The notes under the pieces were generated by a model that ran no database searches, was not told the origin of the DNA, and was given only the letters and a program-made list of their open reading frames with translations. From positions 1-38,532 of the forward strand of contig NZ_QVMP01000027.1 of NCBI RefSeq assembly GCF_010501095.1: a stretch of 38,532 nt of DNA, written 5' to 3'. A program made the position numbers and the translations under genes. Of the stretch, positions 7,047-15,448 are shown piece by piece. Every line of letters starts with the position of its first letter. The stretch's first letter is position 1. Source of the DNA: Dysgonomonas sp. 520. Lineage in GTDB: Bacteria > Bacteroidota > Bacteroidia > Bacteroidales > Dysgonomonadaceae.

Positions 7047-8629
7047 AACAACACAAATATTATCTTGCCTTAATTCTACTGTTTGTTACTAACATATACG
7101 CTCAAGACGTAGCTGATCTGCGGAAACAATTTGAGCAAATACAACTTAAGGGAGCAATAATCACCGGTTTGGAAATCATATCCGACGGAACTTTTCATCA
7201 ACCCAATTCGTCAGCAGTATACACAAATCTGCCTCCGTTTGTCAGGGTTAAAATTGTTTCTAAACCGTCGCCCGATTCCAATATTAACACAGAAGTCTGG
7301 CTGCCCATCGAAAACTGGAATGGTCGTTTTATGGGTACAGGAAACGGCGGTGGAGGCGGCAATATTATTTATTATCAGTTAGCCTCGTGCCTGCAACGGG
7401 GATTTGCGGTTGCCAATACCGATCTGGGCACTTCACCTAATGTACACAGGTTTGTGAATATGCCCGAAATATGGAAAGATTTTGGATATAGGGCAACGCA
7501 CGAAATGACAGTCGTCAGTAAAGCAATCATAGAAAATTATTACAAACAAGCTCCTCGCCACTCTTATTTTGTGGGATGCTCCACAGGAGGGCAGCAAGCA
7601 TTGATGGAAGCACAACGTTTTCCCGAAGATTACGACGGCATCATAGCCGGAGCACCTGCAAACAACCGCACTCATTTGCACACAAGTTTTTTGTGGGTAC
7701 ATAAAGTGACCAACGAAGAAGAAGGCTGCCAATTTACGGACGACGAGCTTCAAATGGTTACTGATGCCATATTGAACGAGAATGTCGGCAAAGATGGGGG
7801 TTCGTCACAAGACAACTTTCTGACCGATCCTCGGATAGCCAGCTTTGATTTTGATTCTTTGACAGGAAAATTAACCTCCAAGCAGATTGAAACATTAAAA
7901 AAAATCTACACTGGTTCGGTAAATCCCACAACAAAAGAACAGATTTATACGCCTTATCCTCTGGGAAGTGAAAAGGGTGGTCTGGGTATCGACATTCAAC
8001 AGAAAAAAGAAGGCGTCTACAGTCTCTTATACCAATTTCATTGGTTATGGGGTGAAAATTTCGATTATCGTCAATTCGATTTCGATAAGGATATGGACAA
8101 AATGGATGATATGTTGTCCGACCACCTCAATGCGAACAATCCCGACCTGTCTGCTTTCAAGAAAAGAGGCGGCAAATTATTGATGTATACAGGTACAAAT
8201 GATGCGATAGTACCTTTTCAGGATGCTCTGAATTACTATGAAAGAGTGATTCAGAATACAGGAGAATTGGAAGAAACTCAACGTTTTTTCCGTTACTTCA
8301 TTATCCCCGGCATGGCACACTGTGGAGGCGGTCCCGGCTTGAATGAATGTGGACAGAAAGCTGCATTAAATGTACCTCTCGACGATGATCACGATATGAT
8401 AACCGCCCTGATCAGTTGGGTAGAAAAAGGCAAAGTTCCCGAAAAATTTATCGTCACCAGTTACAACGAATGGAATCCCGAAAAGGGAATCAGAATGCAA
8501 CGCCCTGTCTTCCCATATCCTGAATTTCCTGAGTATACGGAAGGCGACCCGAATCTGCCTTCAAGCTACAAACCCGGTGTTCATGAGAGAGGCAAGGTTG
8601 CCGTTCCTGCTGAAAGATATTTGAAATAA
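7043..8629 (+). CDS. Tannase/feruloyl-esterase-family secreted hydrolase
   Basis: A 528-aa alpha/beta hydrolase of the tannase and feruloyl esterase family. The signal peptide covers about residues 1-20 (MKQHKYYLALILLFVTNIYA). The nucleophile sits in GCSTGGQ (Ser180, preceded by Cys179). The acid is probably Asp387 (GTNDAIVPF) and the base His426 followed by Cys427 (GMAHCGGGPG). This is the CS-D-HC arrangement of the family, in which the two Cys form a disulfide linking Ser and His. Substrates known for the family are galloyl, feruloyl or similar aryl esters; the true one here is unknown. It is the last gene of the operon with namZ and the zinc-ribbon gene, an unusual setting for a plant-ester enzyme. 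Confidence 0.88.
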   Translation: MKQHKYYLALILLFVTNIYAQDVADLRKQFEQIQLKGAIITGLEIISDGTFHQPNSSAVYTNLPPFVRVKIVSKPSPDSNINTEVWLPIENWNGRFMGTGNGGGGGNIIYYQLASCLQRGFAVANTDLGTSPNVHRFVNMPEIWKDFGYRATHEMTVVSKAIIENYYKQAPRHSYFVGCSTGGQQALMEAQRFPEDYDGIIAGAPANNRTHLHTSFLWVHKVTNEEEGCQFTDDELQMVTDAILNENVGKDGGSSQDNFLTDPRIASFDFDSLTGKLTSKQIETLKKIYTGSVNPTTKEQIYTPYPLGSEKGGLGIDIQQKKEGVYSLLYQFHWLWGENFDYRQFDFDKDMDKMDDMLSDHLNANNPDLSAFKKRGGKLLMYTGTNDAIVPFQDALNYYERVIQNTGELEETQRFFRYFIIPGMAHCGGGPGLNECGQKAALNVPLDDDHDMITALISWVEKGKVPEKFIVTSYNEWNPEKGIRMQRPVFPYPEFPEYTEGDPNLPSSYKPGVHERGKVAVPAERYLK

Positions 8630-8664
8630 GCCAGATGCTTCGCTCCCGCCATTGGCAAATAAAA

Positions 8665-8825
8665 AAAAGGAGAAGTCCCAAAAGTAAAGTTTTGTATCTC
8701 TTTGTCATCCTGAACAGAGTGAAGGATCTGTTTTTTAAGAAAAAAGATTCTTCGTTACACTCAGAATGACAAAAAAATGAGTAACACTTTGATAGTGTAA
8801 TCTTACTTTTGGGACACCTCCTTTT
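8665..8825. repeat. Nested palindromic intergenic element (REP/MITE-like)
   Basis: Outer inverted arms of about 24 nt (8665-8689 and 8802-8825) share AAAAGGAG and GTCCCAAAAGTAA. Inside them are two 26-nt arms, GTCATCCTGAACAGAGTGAA... (8704-8729) and its imperfect complement (8745-8770, 18 of 26 positions), closed by a T6/A5 centre. No reading frame lies inside. It sits between the convergent tannase-family gene and yqeY, so its RNA could also end transcription from both sides. A related hairpin occurs at 30586-30648 and a related outer-arm motif at 29199-29220. Confidence 0.75.
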
Positions 8826-8844
8826 ACTTGATTATAATGTCTAT

Positions 8845-9294
8845 TTATCCTAATAGTTTCTTTACCGTTTCCGAAATTGCTTTTCCCGGAGCCAGACCCG
8901 CAAGGGATTTGGTGGCAACACCCATAACTTTCCCCATATCGGCGGGAGACGAAGCCCCTACCTCGGCAATTATCTCTTTCAGTTTAGCTTCCAACTCTTC
9001 CACAGTAAGTTGCTTTGGTAAATATTGTTCCAAAACCGCAACCTCGCTCAATTCTTTCTCGGCCAAGTCTGCCCGATCTTGAGATGTATATATATCGGCA
9101 CTGTCACGGCGTTGTTTTACCATCTTTGTCAGGATTTTTATTGCTGTGTCATTGTCCAAATCCCCGTCAGCACCTTTAGCTGTTTTGGCTTCCAAAAACT
9201 CTTTTTTCACTCCACGCAATGCCTCAAGCCTTATTTTATCTTTGGCTTTCATTGCCTCCACAATATCTTTGCTTACCTCCTCAAAAAGATTCAT
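8845..9294 (-). CDS. yqeY: GatB/YqeY-domain protein
   Basis: A 149-aa YqeY-family protein, related to the C-terminal tRNA-binding-like domain of GatB. It covers the full family length: helical residues 1-90 with LKxxMxxRRDSADIY-type features, then the small domain with LEQYLPKQLT, GKVMGVATKSL and an AP-type end. It is not the amidotransferase subunit itself, and its biochemical role is not established. It lies 23 bp after ftsZ on the same strand and looks like the last gene of the dcw operon, its usual place in Bacteroidota. Confidence 0.92.
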   Translation of the reverse strand: MNLFEEVSKDIVEAMKAKDKIRLEALRGVKKEFLEAKTAKGADGDLDNDTAIKILTKMVKQRRDSADIYTSQDRADLAEKELSEVAVLEQYLPKQLTVEELEAKLKEIIAEVGASSPADMGKVMGVATKSLAGLAPGKAISETVKKLLG

Positions 9295-9317
9295 ATTCTA
9301 TATGTCTGTTTAAAATT

Positions 9318-10616
9318 TTACTCGAACAAATTGCTTGACGATTTTTTACTCTCCGGCTTATATTCAGCAGGATTGAAAGACTCGTCACGTTTATAAACCG
9401 GTGTGTTTTCAAGTGCATCCACTATTTTGTCGTCATCCATTTCCTCGGTCGACAATACAATTGGCTTCGGCACAAAGAAAGACCTGAGTTCCATGGTTTT
9501 TACCCCATCCTTTCCGTAATGCTGCTCAATCATCTCATTGATTCGCATTTTTTCTTCTTCTTCTTTTTGGAGGCGTTCTTCTTCCATGCGTTCCTCTTCT
9601 TCGGTCATTTCCGACAGATGCTCGGCTATGCCCGGTATGTGAGCCATTCCGAAACCTGTGGCAAGCAACGTGATTTTCACATCTTCACCTTTTAGGTTTT
9701 CTTCTGTGGCTGTACCCCAGATAACCTCTATTTCAGGGCCAAAATGTTTCATGAAATTATCCACAGCTTCCATTTCCTCAACAATAAGAGGAGAATCGTT
9801 GCTTGAGTAAATATTGAACAGTATCTTTTTAGCCTGAAACACATCATTATTATTCAGCAATGGCGAATGAAGCGAATTGCGGATTGCATCTTCAACCCTG
9901 TTGTCTCCGCTTCCGTAACCGCTACTCATTATGGCAACGCCGCCATCTTTCAATATCGTTTTCACATCGGCAAAGTCGAGATTGATATGCCCGTGAACGG
10001 TTATGATTTCAGCGATTCCTTTCGCCGCAATAGCCAGCGTATCATCAGCCTTGGCAAAGGCATTAGGGATGGTCAGGTCGGAATAGATTTCACGTAAACG
10101 CTCGTTATTGATCACCAAAAGGGCATCTACATTTTTAGCGATTTCTTCAACACCTTTCAATGCCTGTATTATTTTCTTACGCCCTTCAAACACAAAAGGA
10201 ATGGTTACGATTCCAACCGTAAGAATTCCCATTTCTTTTGCTATTCCGGCAACCACCGGAGCAGCTCCCGTTCCCGTGCCACCACCCATTCCGGCAGTAA
10301 TGAAGACCATTTTTGTACCATCGCTCAGCAAGTCTTCAATGTCGGCTTTGCTTTCTTCGGCTGCCGCTCTTGCTACTTCGGGTTTGTTGCCTGCACCAAG
10401 CCCCTCGGTAATTTTCTGCCCCAATTGCACCCGTGTTTCAACAGGAGATTTCATCAAAGCCTGATTGTCGGTGTTGCACAAAGCAAAGGACACATCGTAT
10501 ATGCCTTCATTATACATATGATTGACTGCATTTCCGCCACCACCACCAACGCCTATTACTTTAATGATGGTCTGTGTACCTTTCGGAAACTGGAAGTCTA
10601 GTATTTCATCAGTCAT
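9318..10616 (-). CDS. ftsZ: Cell division protein FtsZ
   Basis: Tubulin-like GTPase, 432 aa, that polymerises into the division ring. The N-terminal GTPase domain has the tubulin signature GGGTGTG at 111-117 and an IGVGGGGGNAVNHM loop at 21-34; the T7 loop region includes NLDFADVKTIL. After the globular core there is a strongly charged Glu-rich stretch (about 335-375, EEEERMEEERLQKEEEEK region) and a variable linker. The C-terminal end is NLFE, which does not resemble the E. coli C-terminal peptide. It is 58 bp downstream of ftsA, its membrane anchor, and 23 bp upstream of yqeY. Confidence 0.98.
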   Translation of the reverse strand: MTDEILDFQFPKGTQTIIKVIGVGGGGGNAVNHMYNEGIYDVSFALCNTDNQALMKSPVETRVQLGQKITEGLGAGNKPEVARAAAEESKADIEDLLSDGTKMVFITAGMGGGTGTGAAPVVAGIAKEMGILTVGIVTIPFVFEGRKKIIQALKGVEEIAKNVDALLVINNERLREIYSDLTIPNAFAKADDTLAIAAKGIAEIITVHGHINLDFADVKTILKDGGVAIMSSGYGSGDNRVEDAIRNSLHSPLLNNNDVFQAKKILFNIYSSNDSPLIVEEMEAVDNFMKHFGPEIEVIWGTATEENLKGEDVKITLLATGFGMAHIPGIAEHLSEMTEEEERMEEERLQKEEEEKMRINEMIEQHYGKDGVKTMELRSFFVPKPIVLSTEEMDDDKIVDALENTPVYKRDESFNPAEYKPESKKSSSNLFE

Positions 10617-10674
10617 ATTCTAATATTTTTTATTTCTTATAGTAAGTTAAGATTCGACCAGAGTAATGAAGTGA

Positions 10675-12087
10675 TTATTTTTCTTCTTCATCTTCATCAT
10701 CGTCCCTAAAATCTTCATCTTTAAACATTGTTCCGGCAAATCCTTGCAGTTTACCCCAAAAATCGCTTTTCTTTTTCTTTTTTGCAGGTTTTTCGGATTC
10801 CGGTTCCGGCTTAGGTTGCACCTTCTCCGCTTGCGGAGCTGGTTCCGGTTTATTTTCCGGCTGTGGTTGAGTTGGTTGAGCCGGCTGCGCAGGTTGTGGT
10901 TGTTGCTGATAACCTGCATCATAAGGCCTCTCCCGCGAATTAATTACTTCAACTTTTTCACAGTTTTCGTTTCCGAACAAAAGCAGGCCTAAACATTGTG
11001 TGTATATCGGATTTTGAACTAAATCGGCGGCATTATTTATAAACAAACGCTTCACCGTAGCTCTTTTCACAGGCATCTTGAATTTGTCTTCCAGATATTC
11101 TAAAAGTCCATTCATCTGCGAGGCTCCTCCTGTTATTATAATTCCTGCCTCCAACTGATCCATATAACCGGATTCACGCAGTTGGTTCTGAACATTTGCT
11201 ATTATCTCGTCTTCACGCAGTTGAATCACTTTGTTAAGTTCCTTTACGTCAACTTCCGAGGTTGATTGCCCCAACGGTTTCGACTTATCTTTTCCTATTC
11301 GCCCGTATTTCATTTTATACGATTCGGCAGCCGTATCAACAAAGCCTAAACTCTGAACATCGCGTGTTACGGTTCTTCCTCCGAAGGGAACCACAGTCAT
11401 ATAACGCAATAATCCATCTTTATAGATGGAAACCGTTGTCACACCCGCACCAAAGTCAATCAGGGCACACCCCGCTTTTTTGTCTTCATCGTCCAATAGT
11501 ATGGCAGCGGTTGCAACCGGACCAACAATATAGCCTGCTATTTCCAGTTGGTTTTTGTCGACCACACATTTTATCAGGTTAGCTTTGATATCGGGACGAC
11601 CAACAATGAGACGGTAACGACCCTCGATAAGAGACGCCGTTTTTCCGATCGCTTCTTCTTCGCTATTGACCCGAATACCATCTAAAAATATTTCAGGAGC
11701 AACAACGCTATAATTTGCAAAAAACTCAGGCTTATTCATCCGTGCCTGCTGTGTCATTTGGTCTATATCCTGAAACGTAACTTCAGAACCCGAATCCAAC
11801 GCACGGGTTTGCATATATTCAACCGCACGTAGCGAACGCCCTGCTATTGAAACATATATCTTACCTATTTTTTTTCCTGTTTTATTTTCGAGCAGATTGA
11901 TAATCCGCTTAAGTTTTCCGGCAGCTTCTTCTATGTTATAAACTATGCCTTGTTTTATACACGAATCTGAGGCTATAGATTCTGATGCCAATACAGAAAT
12001 TACGCCTTGCTCATTTTTCCGTCCCAATAGCCCGACAATCTTGGATGATCCAAAATCAACAGCTACAATAAATCCAGATTGTTCCAT
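10675..12087 (-). CDS. ftsA: Cell division protein FtsA
   Basis: Actin-like ATPase, 470 aa, that tethers FtsZ to the membrane. The N-terminal phosphate-1 motif is VAVDFGSSKIVGL (about 8-20); an SHS2/FtsA domain and a second actin lobe with GAGVTTVSIYKDG and ITGGASQMNG follow. From about residue 393 the protein has a Pro/Gln linker with PAQ repeats, then five Lys (436-440). A short amphipathic helix, FWGKLQGFAGTMF (443-455), is the likely membrane-targeting sequence. Unlike E. coli FtsA, the helix is not at the extreme C-terminus: about 15 mainly acidic residues (456-470) follow. A hairpin lies in the 107-bp gap to ftsQ. Confidence 0.97.
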   Translation of the reverse strand: MEQSGFIVAVDFGSSKIVGLLGRKNEQGVISVLASESIASDSCIKQGIVYNIEEAAGKLKRIINLLENKTGKKIGKIYVSIAGRSLRAVEYMQTRALDSGSEVTFQDIDQMTQQARMNKPEFFANYSVVAPEIFLDGIRVNSEEEAIGKTASLIEGRYRLIVGRPDIKANLIKCVVDKNQLEIAGYIVGPVATAAILLDDEDKKAGCALIDFGAGVTTVSIYKDGLLRYMTVVPFGGRTVTRDVQSLGFVDTAAESYKMKYGRIGKDKSKPLGQSTSEVDVKELNKVIQLREDEIIANVQNQLRESGYMDQLEAGIIITGGASQMNGLLEYLEDKFKMPVKRATVKRLFINNAADLVQNPIYTQCLGLLLFGNENCEKVEVINSRERPYDAGYQQQPQPAQPAQPTQPQPENKPEPAPQAEKVQPKPEPESEKPAKKKKKSDFWGKLQGFAGTMFKDEDFRDDDEDEEEK

Positions 12088-12134
12088 ATATATTTTCTTT
12101 TCTTTATCGCTCTTGTAACTTGTCTGATTGTTAC

Positions 12135-12163
12135 TAACTTTGTGGTCGTAGACCTTAAAGTTA
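12135..12163 (-). other. Hairpin in the ftsQ-ftsA intergenic gap
   Basis: TAACTTT...GGTC (12135-12147) pairs with GACC...AAAGTTA (12151-12163) around a 3-nt loop: 13-nt arms with two inner non-Watson-Crick positions. There is no T-tract in the transcript direction, so it is not an intrinsic terminator. RNA processing, stability or internal control within the operon is possible but unproven. Confidence 0.4.
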
Positions 12164-12194
12164 AAATTTATTAGTTAAAGTACAATACTTACAT

Positions 12195-12926
12195 TCAACG
12201 TTTTGTACAAACTATTTGTTTGTCGTATTTCAAATTTATCACCGAATAACGGTTCCATCCTATATCTTGCAAGCCTTTATGATAGAAAGTGAACAACCTG
12301 TTCAACTTGTCTTCAAAATGCTCCAGGCTGCCAAACGATATTTTATGGTTTCCCACTCTGGGAACCAGTTCCACATCTTTATTGGGCAGTATGTGTATTT
12401 GCTCAATCTGAGCATTCCAGAAATCATTATTCTTAAGATACTGTGCAAAATCGCATAGTTCCTGCACCGGATAATCTTCCGATATAATGCCTGTCACAAC
12501 GGGCAGATACATTATTATTTTTTTCGACAAAGGCATTTTTTGCGTATCGCTGTCTATATAATAGCTTGTGCCATCGTCGAGCATCACACGCAAAATTGGC
12601 TGCCTTGGCAAAACTTCGGCTCTTATACCTCCTTTGTTGGTTATAAAAACCTTTGCCGATTTCACCATCGGATTGTCCGATATGGTCTGGCTTATGGCAT
12701 ACAAATTTATATCCTTCAATTGTTTACCATACGGATTTAAACCCTTTTCGTCAACCTCTTTTTCCAGTTCGGCCAGTTCTACAAAGTTGCGAAGCGAATC
12801 GTCTATCGTTACTATTTCGAACTGATTGCATATCTCTTCCTGAGGCTTATCGCCGAAAAAGAATGCTGCAAAGATAAAATATCCTATCAACAAACACAAT
12901 CCTAATATGACCAGAACTTTCTTCAT
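12195..12926 (-). CDS. ftsQ: Cell division protein FtsQ/DivIB
   Basis: A 243-aa bitopic division protein, part of the FtsQ-FtsL-FtsB-type subcomplex that recruits and activates septal synthesis. The ATG at 12926 is preferred over an in-frame TTG at 12932. A short cytoplasmic start is followed by one membrane helix (about 3-25, VLVILGLCLLIGYFIFAAFFF). The periplasmic part has a POTRA-like region (about 70-130, AKVFITNKGGIRAEVLPRQPILRV) and a beta-type FtsQ domain ending near VINLKYDKQIVCTKR. Sequence conservation is low, as is normal for the family; position between murC and ftsA supports the call strongly. Confidence 0.92.
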   Translation of the reverse strand: MKKVLVILGLCLLIGYFIFAAFFFGDKPQEEICNQFEIVTIDDSLRNFVELAELEKEVDEKGLNPYGKQLKDINLYAISQTISDNPMVKSAKVFITNKGGIRAEVLPRQPILRVMLDDGTSYYIDSDTQKMPLSKKIIMYLPVVTGIISEDYPVQELCDFAQYLKNNDFWNAQIEQIHILPNKDVELVPRVGNHKISFGSLEHFEDKLNRLFTFYHKGLQDIGWNRYSVINLKYDKQIVCTKR

Positions 12927-12942
12927 ATACAATTATAAATAC

Positions 12943-14322
12943 TTAGAACTTATCTTCCAACAATTCTTTTATGCCCGGCAACAACTGATCTATATCGCCT
13001 GCTCCGACCGTCAACAGCACTTCTATTTTCTTATCTTTCAATACATCCAACAACTCGTCTTTCCTACACAAGGTTTTCTTGCAAGTTACTTTATCGAAAA
13101 TAATTTTTGAGGTCACTCCCTCTATCGGTTTTTCACGGGCAGGATAAATATCCAATAGGATGAGTTCGTCCAGCAACGACAAACTACGGGCAAACTGATC
13201 CGCAAAATCACGTGTACGGCTATACAGGTGAGGCTGAAAAACACCAATAACCGTCTTGTCGGGATAAAGCTCTTTCACCGAAGTTATACTTGCCGATAAT
13301 TCATCGGGATGATGCGCATAATCATCAATAAACACCACATCATCAGTTTTCAGTATAAAGTCGAACCTGCGTTTTGCCCCCTGAAAGGTTGCTATTCCTC
13401 GTCGCAGTTCTTCTGCCGTTACGCCATTCAACCATGCAAGAGCCATAGAACCAACTGCATTTTCGATATTGATTCGGACAGGAACGCCTAGTTGCACATT
13501 CTCTATTGTTTCTTTCGGTGTCACAAAATCGAAACGGATTTCCCCGTCTCCCACCTTTACATTTTCGGCACGAAAATCTCCCCTGTCGATAGAATATGTA
13601 TAAAGGCGAACTCCTTCTTTCAGCTTGGGTGATAGTCTTATATTATGCCTCATCACCAAAGCTCCTCCCGATTGAATCAGTCCGGTAAATATTTCGAAAC
13701 TTTTCAGGTATTCTTCTTCCGTTCCGTAAATATCCAAATGATCGGGATCAACCGAGGTTATCAACGCCATATAAGGGTGTAGCCAATGGAAAGAACGGTC
13801 GTATTCATCCGCTTCCACCACAGTAAACTCGCTCTTGTCAGAAAGCATGAGGTTGCTGTCGTAATTTTTCAATATCCCGCCAAGAAAGGTATTGCAATCG
13901 AGGTGAGAAGTCTTCAGGATATGAGCCAACATGCTCGATGTTGTTGTCTTACCGTGAGTTCCTGCACAACACAAAGCCTTGCTCGATGCTGTGATCAAAC
14001 CCAACACCTGTGCCCTTTTTTGCACGGTGAAGCCATTACTGTTAAAATACACCAACTCTTCACTATCTGCAGGAAGCGCAGGAGTATAGACCACCAAAGT
14101 GGTAGTATTATCTTTACAATAGTCGGGAATCAAATCCACTTTGTCTTGATAATGTATCTCTGCACCTTCCTTTTCCAGAGCAATAGTCAGAGGTGTTTCT
14201 ATGCGATCATACCCTGCAACTTTCTTCCCTTTCGACAAGAAATAACGTGCCAGATTGCTCATCCCGATGCCCCCGATACCCAAAAAATACACAGAGTTTA
14301 TATTATCCACAGATTTTCTCAT
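12943..14322 (-). CDS. murC: UDP-N-acetylmuramate--L-alanine ligase
   Basis: Cytoplasmic Mur ligase, 459 aa, adding L-Ala to UDP-MurNAc with ATP. The N-terminal Rossmann domain has the family motif FLGIGGIGMSNLA (14-25). The central ATPase has P-loop GTHGKTTT (121-128) and the downstream EADEYDRSF and DPDHLDIY motifs. The C-terminal domain includes DDYAHHPDELSAS and VFQPHLYSR. Length is normal. The start ATG overlaps the murG stop by 4 bp, so translation is probably coupled to murG. Confidence 0.98.
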   Translation of the reverse strand: MRKSVDNINSVYFLGIGGIGMSNLARYFLSKGKKVAGYDRIETPLTIALEKEGAEIHYQDKVDLIPDYCKDNTTTLVVYTPALPADSEELVYFNSNGFTVQKRAQVLGLITASSKALCCAGTHGKTTTSSMLAHILKTSHLDCNTFLGGILKNYDSNLMLSDKSEFTVVEADEYDRSFHWLHPYMALITSVDPDHLDIYGTEEEYLKSFEIFTGLIQSGGALVMRHNIRLSPKLKEGVRLYTYSIDRGDFRAENVKVGDGEIRFDFVTPKETIENVQLGVPVRINIENAVGSMALAWLNGVTAEELRRGIATFQGAKRRFDFILKTDDVVFIDDYAHHPDELSASITSVKELYPDKTVIGVFQPHLYSRTRDFADQFARSLSLLDELILLDIYPAREKPIEGVTSKIIFDKVTCKKTLCRKDELLDVLKDKKIEVLLTVGAGDIDQLLPGIKELLEDKF

Positions 14323-15434
14323 TTCTTCGATTCTTTTATTATCCGCACCACTTCGTCCACTATTCTGTTAGCTGAATCTTTTTGTGCCAATTTATATATA
14401 TTTTCCGACAACGATTTCAACAGGGCATCATCCGAAATAACCTCAACAGCCTTGCTAATCAGAGTATTCTCCGCATCATTGTCTTTAATTAAAATAGCTG
14501 CATCCCTGTTTACCAACGACATCGCATTTTGCGTCTGATGGTCTTCCGCCACATTCGGAGACGGTACCAAAATAGACGGTTTTGCCAATAAGCTCAATTC
14601 TGATATTGAACTGGCTCCTGCACGGGAAATCACCAAATCGGCAACTTTATACGCCAAATCCATCCGTGATATAAAATCGTGCAGATGAACATTCTTATTC
14701 ACATCCTGTCTGCCTTCCACGTCAAACTTCAAATCGTAATAATACAGTTCTCCTGCCTGCCAAATTACTTGTATATTTTCGCCAAAGTCTGTCATCCCTT
14801 TCAGAATGCTTGTGTTAATGGTTCTCGCTCCTAAACTTCCTCCTATAACCAGAAGCGTTTTCAGATTGGGATCTAAATTGAAATACTCAATTGCGTCCTC
14901 CCTTGTCGGATTGGAATCAATAAGCGATTGACGGGTAGGATTTCCGGTCAGGATTATTCTGTCGGCAGGAAAGAAACGTTCCATTCCTTCATACGCAACA
15001 CAAATTGCAGAGGCTGTCTTTGCCAACAATTTATTAGTAACGCCCGCATAAGAATTTTGCTCTTGCAAAAGAGTCGGGATATTGTGCCTGCTGGCTACTT
15101 TCAACAATGGCCCACTAGCATAGCCGCCAACTCCAATCGCTATATCGGGTTTAAAATCCTTTACTATTTTTCTTGCCTTCCTGAGACTTTTCCAAAGTTT
15201 CCAGAGGACACCTATGTTCTTGAATAGATTTTTCCGGTCGAATCCGGCAACAGGCAAACCGATAATCTCGTATCCGGCAGCCGGAACACGGGTCATCTCC
15301 ATACGTCCTTCGGCTCCAACAAACAATATTTGTGCATCAGGATAACGTTTCTTTATCGCATTTGCAATTGCCACTGCCGGAAATATATGTCCGCCGGTGC
15401 CTCCTCCACTTATTACAATCTTCATCTGATCCAT
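14319..15434 (-). CDS. murG: UDP-GlcNAc:undecaprenyl-PP-MurNAc-pentapeptide GlcNAc transferase
   Basis: GT28 glycosyltransferase, 371 aa, at the inner face of the membrane; it converts lipid I to lipid II. G-loop 1 is GGGTGGHIFPA (10-20), followed by GVGGYASGP. The C-terminal donor domain has VIGGSLGARTIN, SRAGASSISEL and AEDHQTQNA, which contact UDP-GlcNAc and the acceptor in the family. An in-frame ATG three codons later (15425) would start directly at MKIVISGG and is equally possible. It lies 14 bp after ftsW and overlaps murC by 4 bp. Confidence 0.98.
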   Translation of the reverse strand: MDQMKIVISGGGTGGHIFPAVAIANAIKKRYPDAQILFVGAEGRMEMTRVPAAGYEIIGLPVAGFDRKNLFKNIGVLWKLWKSLRKARKIVKDFKPDIAIGVGGYASGPLLKVASRHNIPTLLQEQNSYAGVTNKLLAKTASAICVAYEGMERFFPADRIILTGNPTRQSLIDSNPTREDAIEYFNLDPNLKTLLVIGGSLGARTINTSILKGMTDFGENIQVIWQAGELYYYDLKFDVEGRQDVNKNVHLHDFISRMDLAYKVADLVISRAGASSISELSLLAKPSILVPSPNVAEDHQTQNAMSLVNRDAAILIKDNDAENTLISKAVEVISDDALLKSLSENIYKLAQKDSANRIVDEVVRIIKESKK

Positions 15435-15448
15435 AACAAGAAATCTAT

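Noticed and set aside
8804-8811. TACTTTTG on the plus strand as a promoter for a gene at 8828 onward
   Set aside because: No TTG at the right spacing upstream and no plus-strand gene follows; the box is part of the repeat arm.
10647-10922. 91-codon minus-strand frame overlapping the ftsA 3' end
   Set aside because: Its Asn/Arg/Lys-rich content is the out-of-frame reading of the FtsA Pro/Gln linker.
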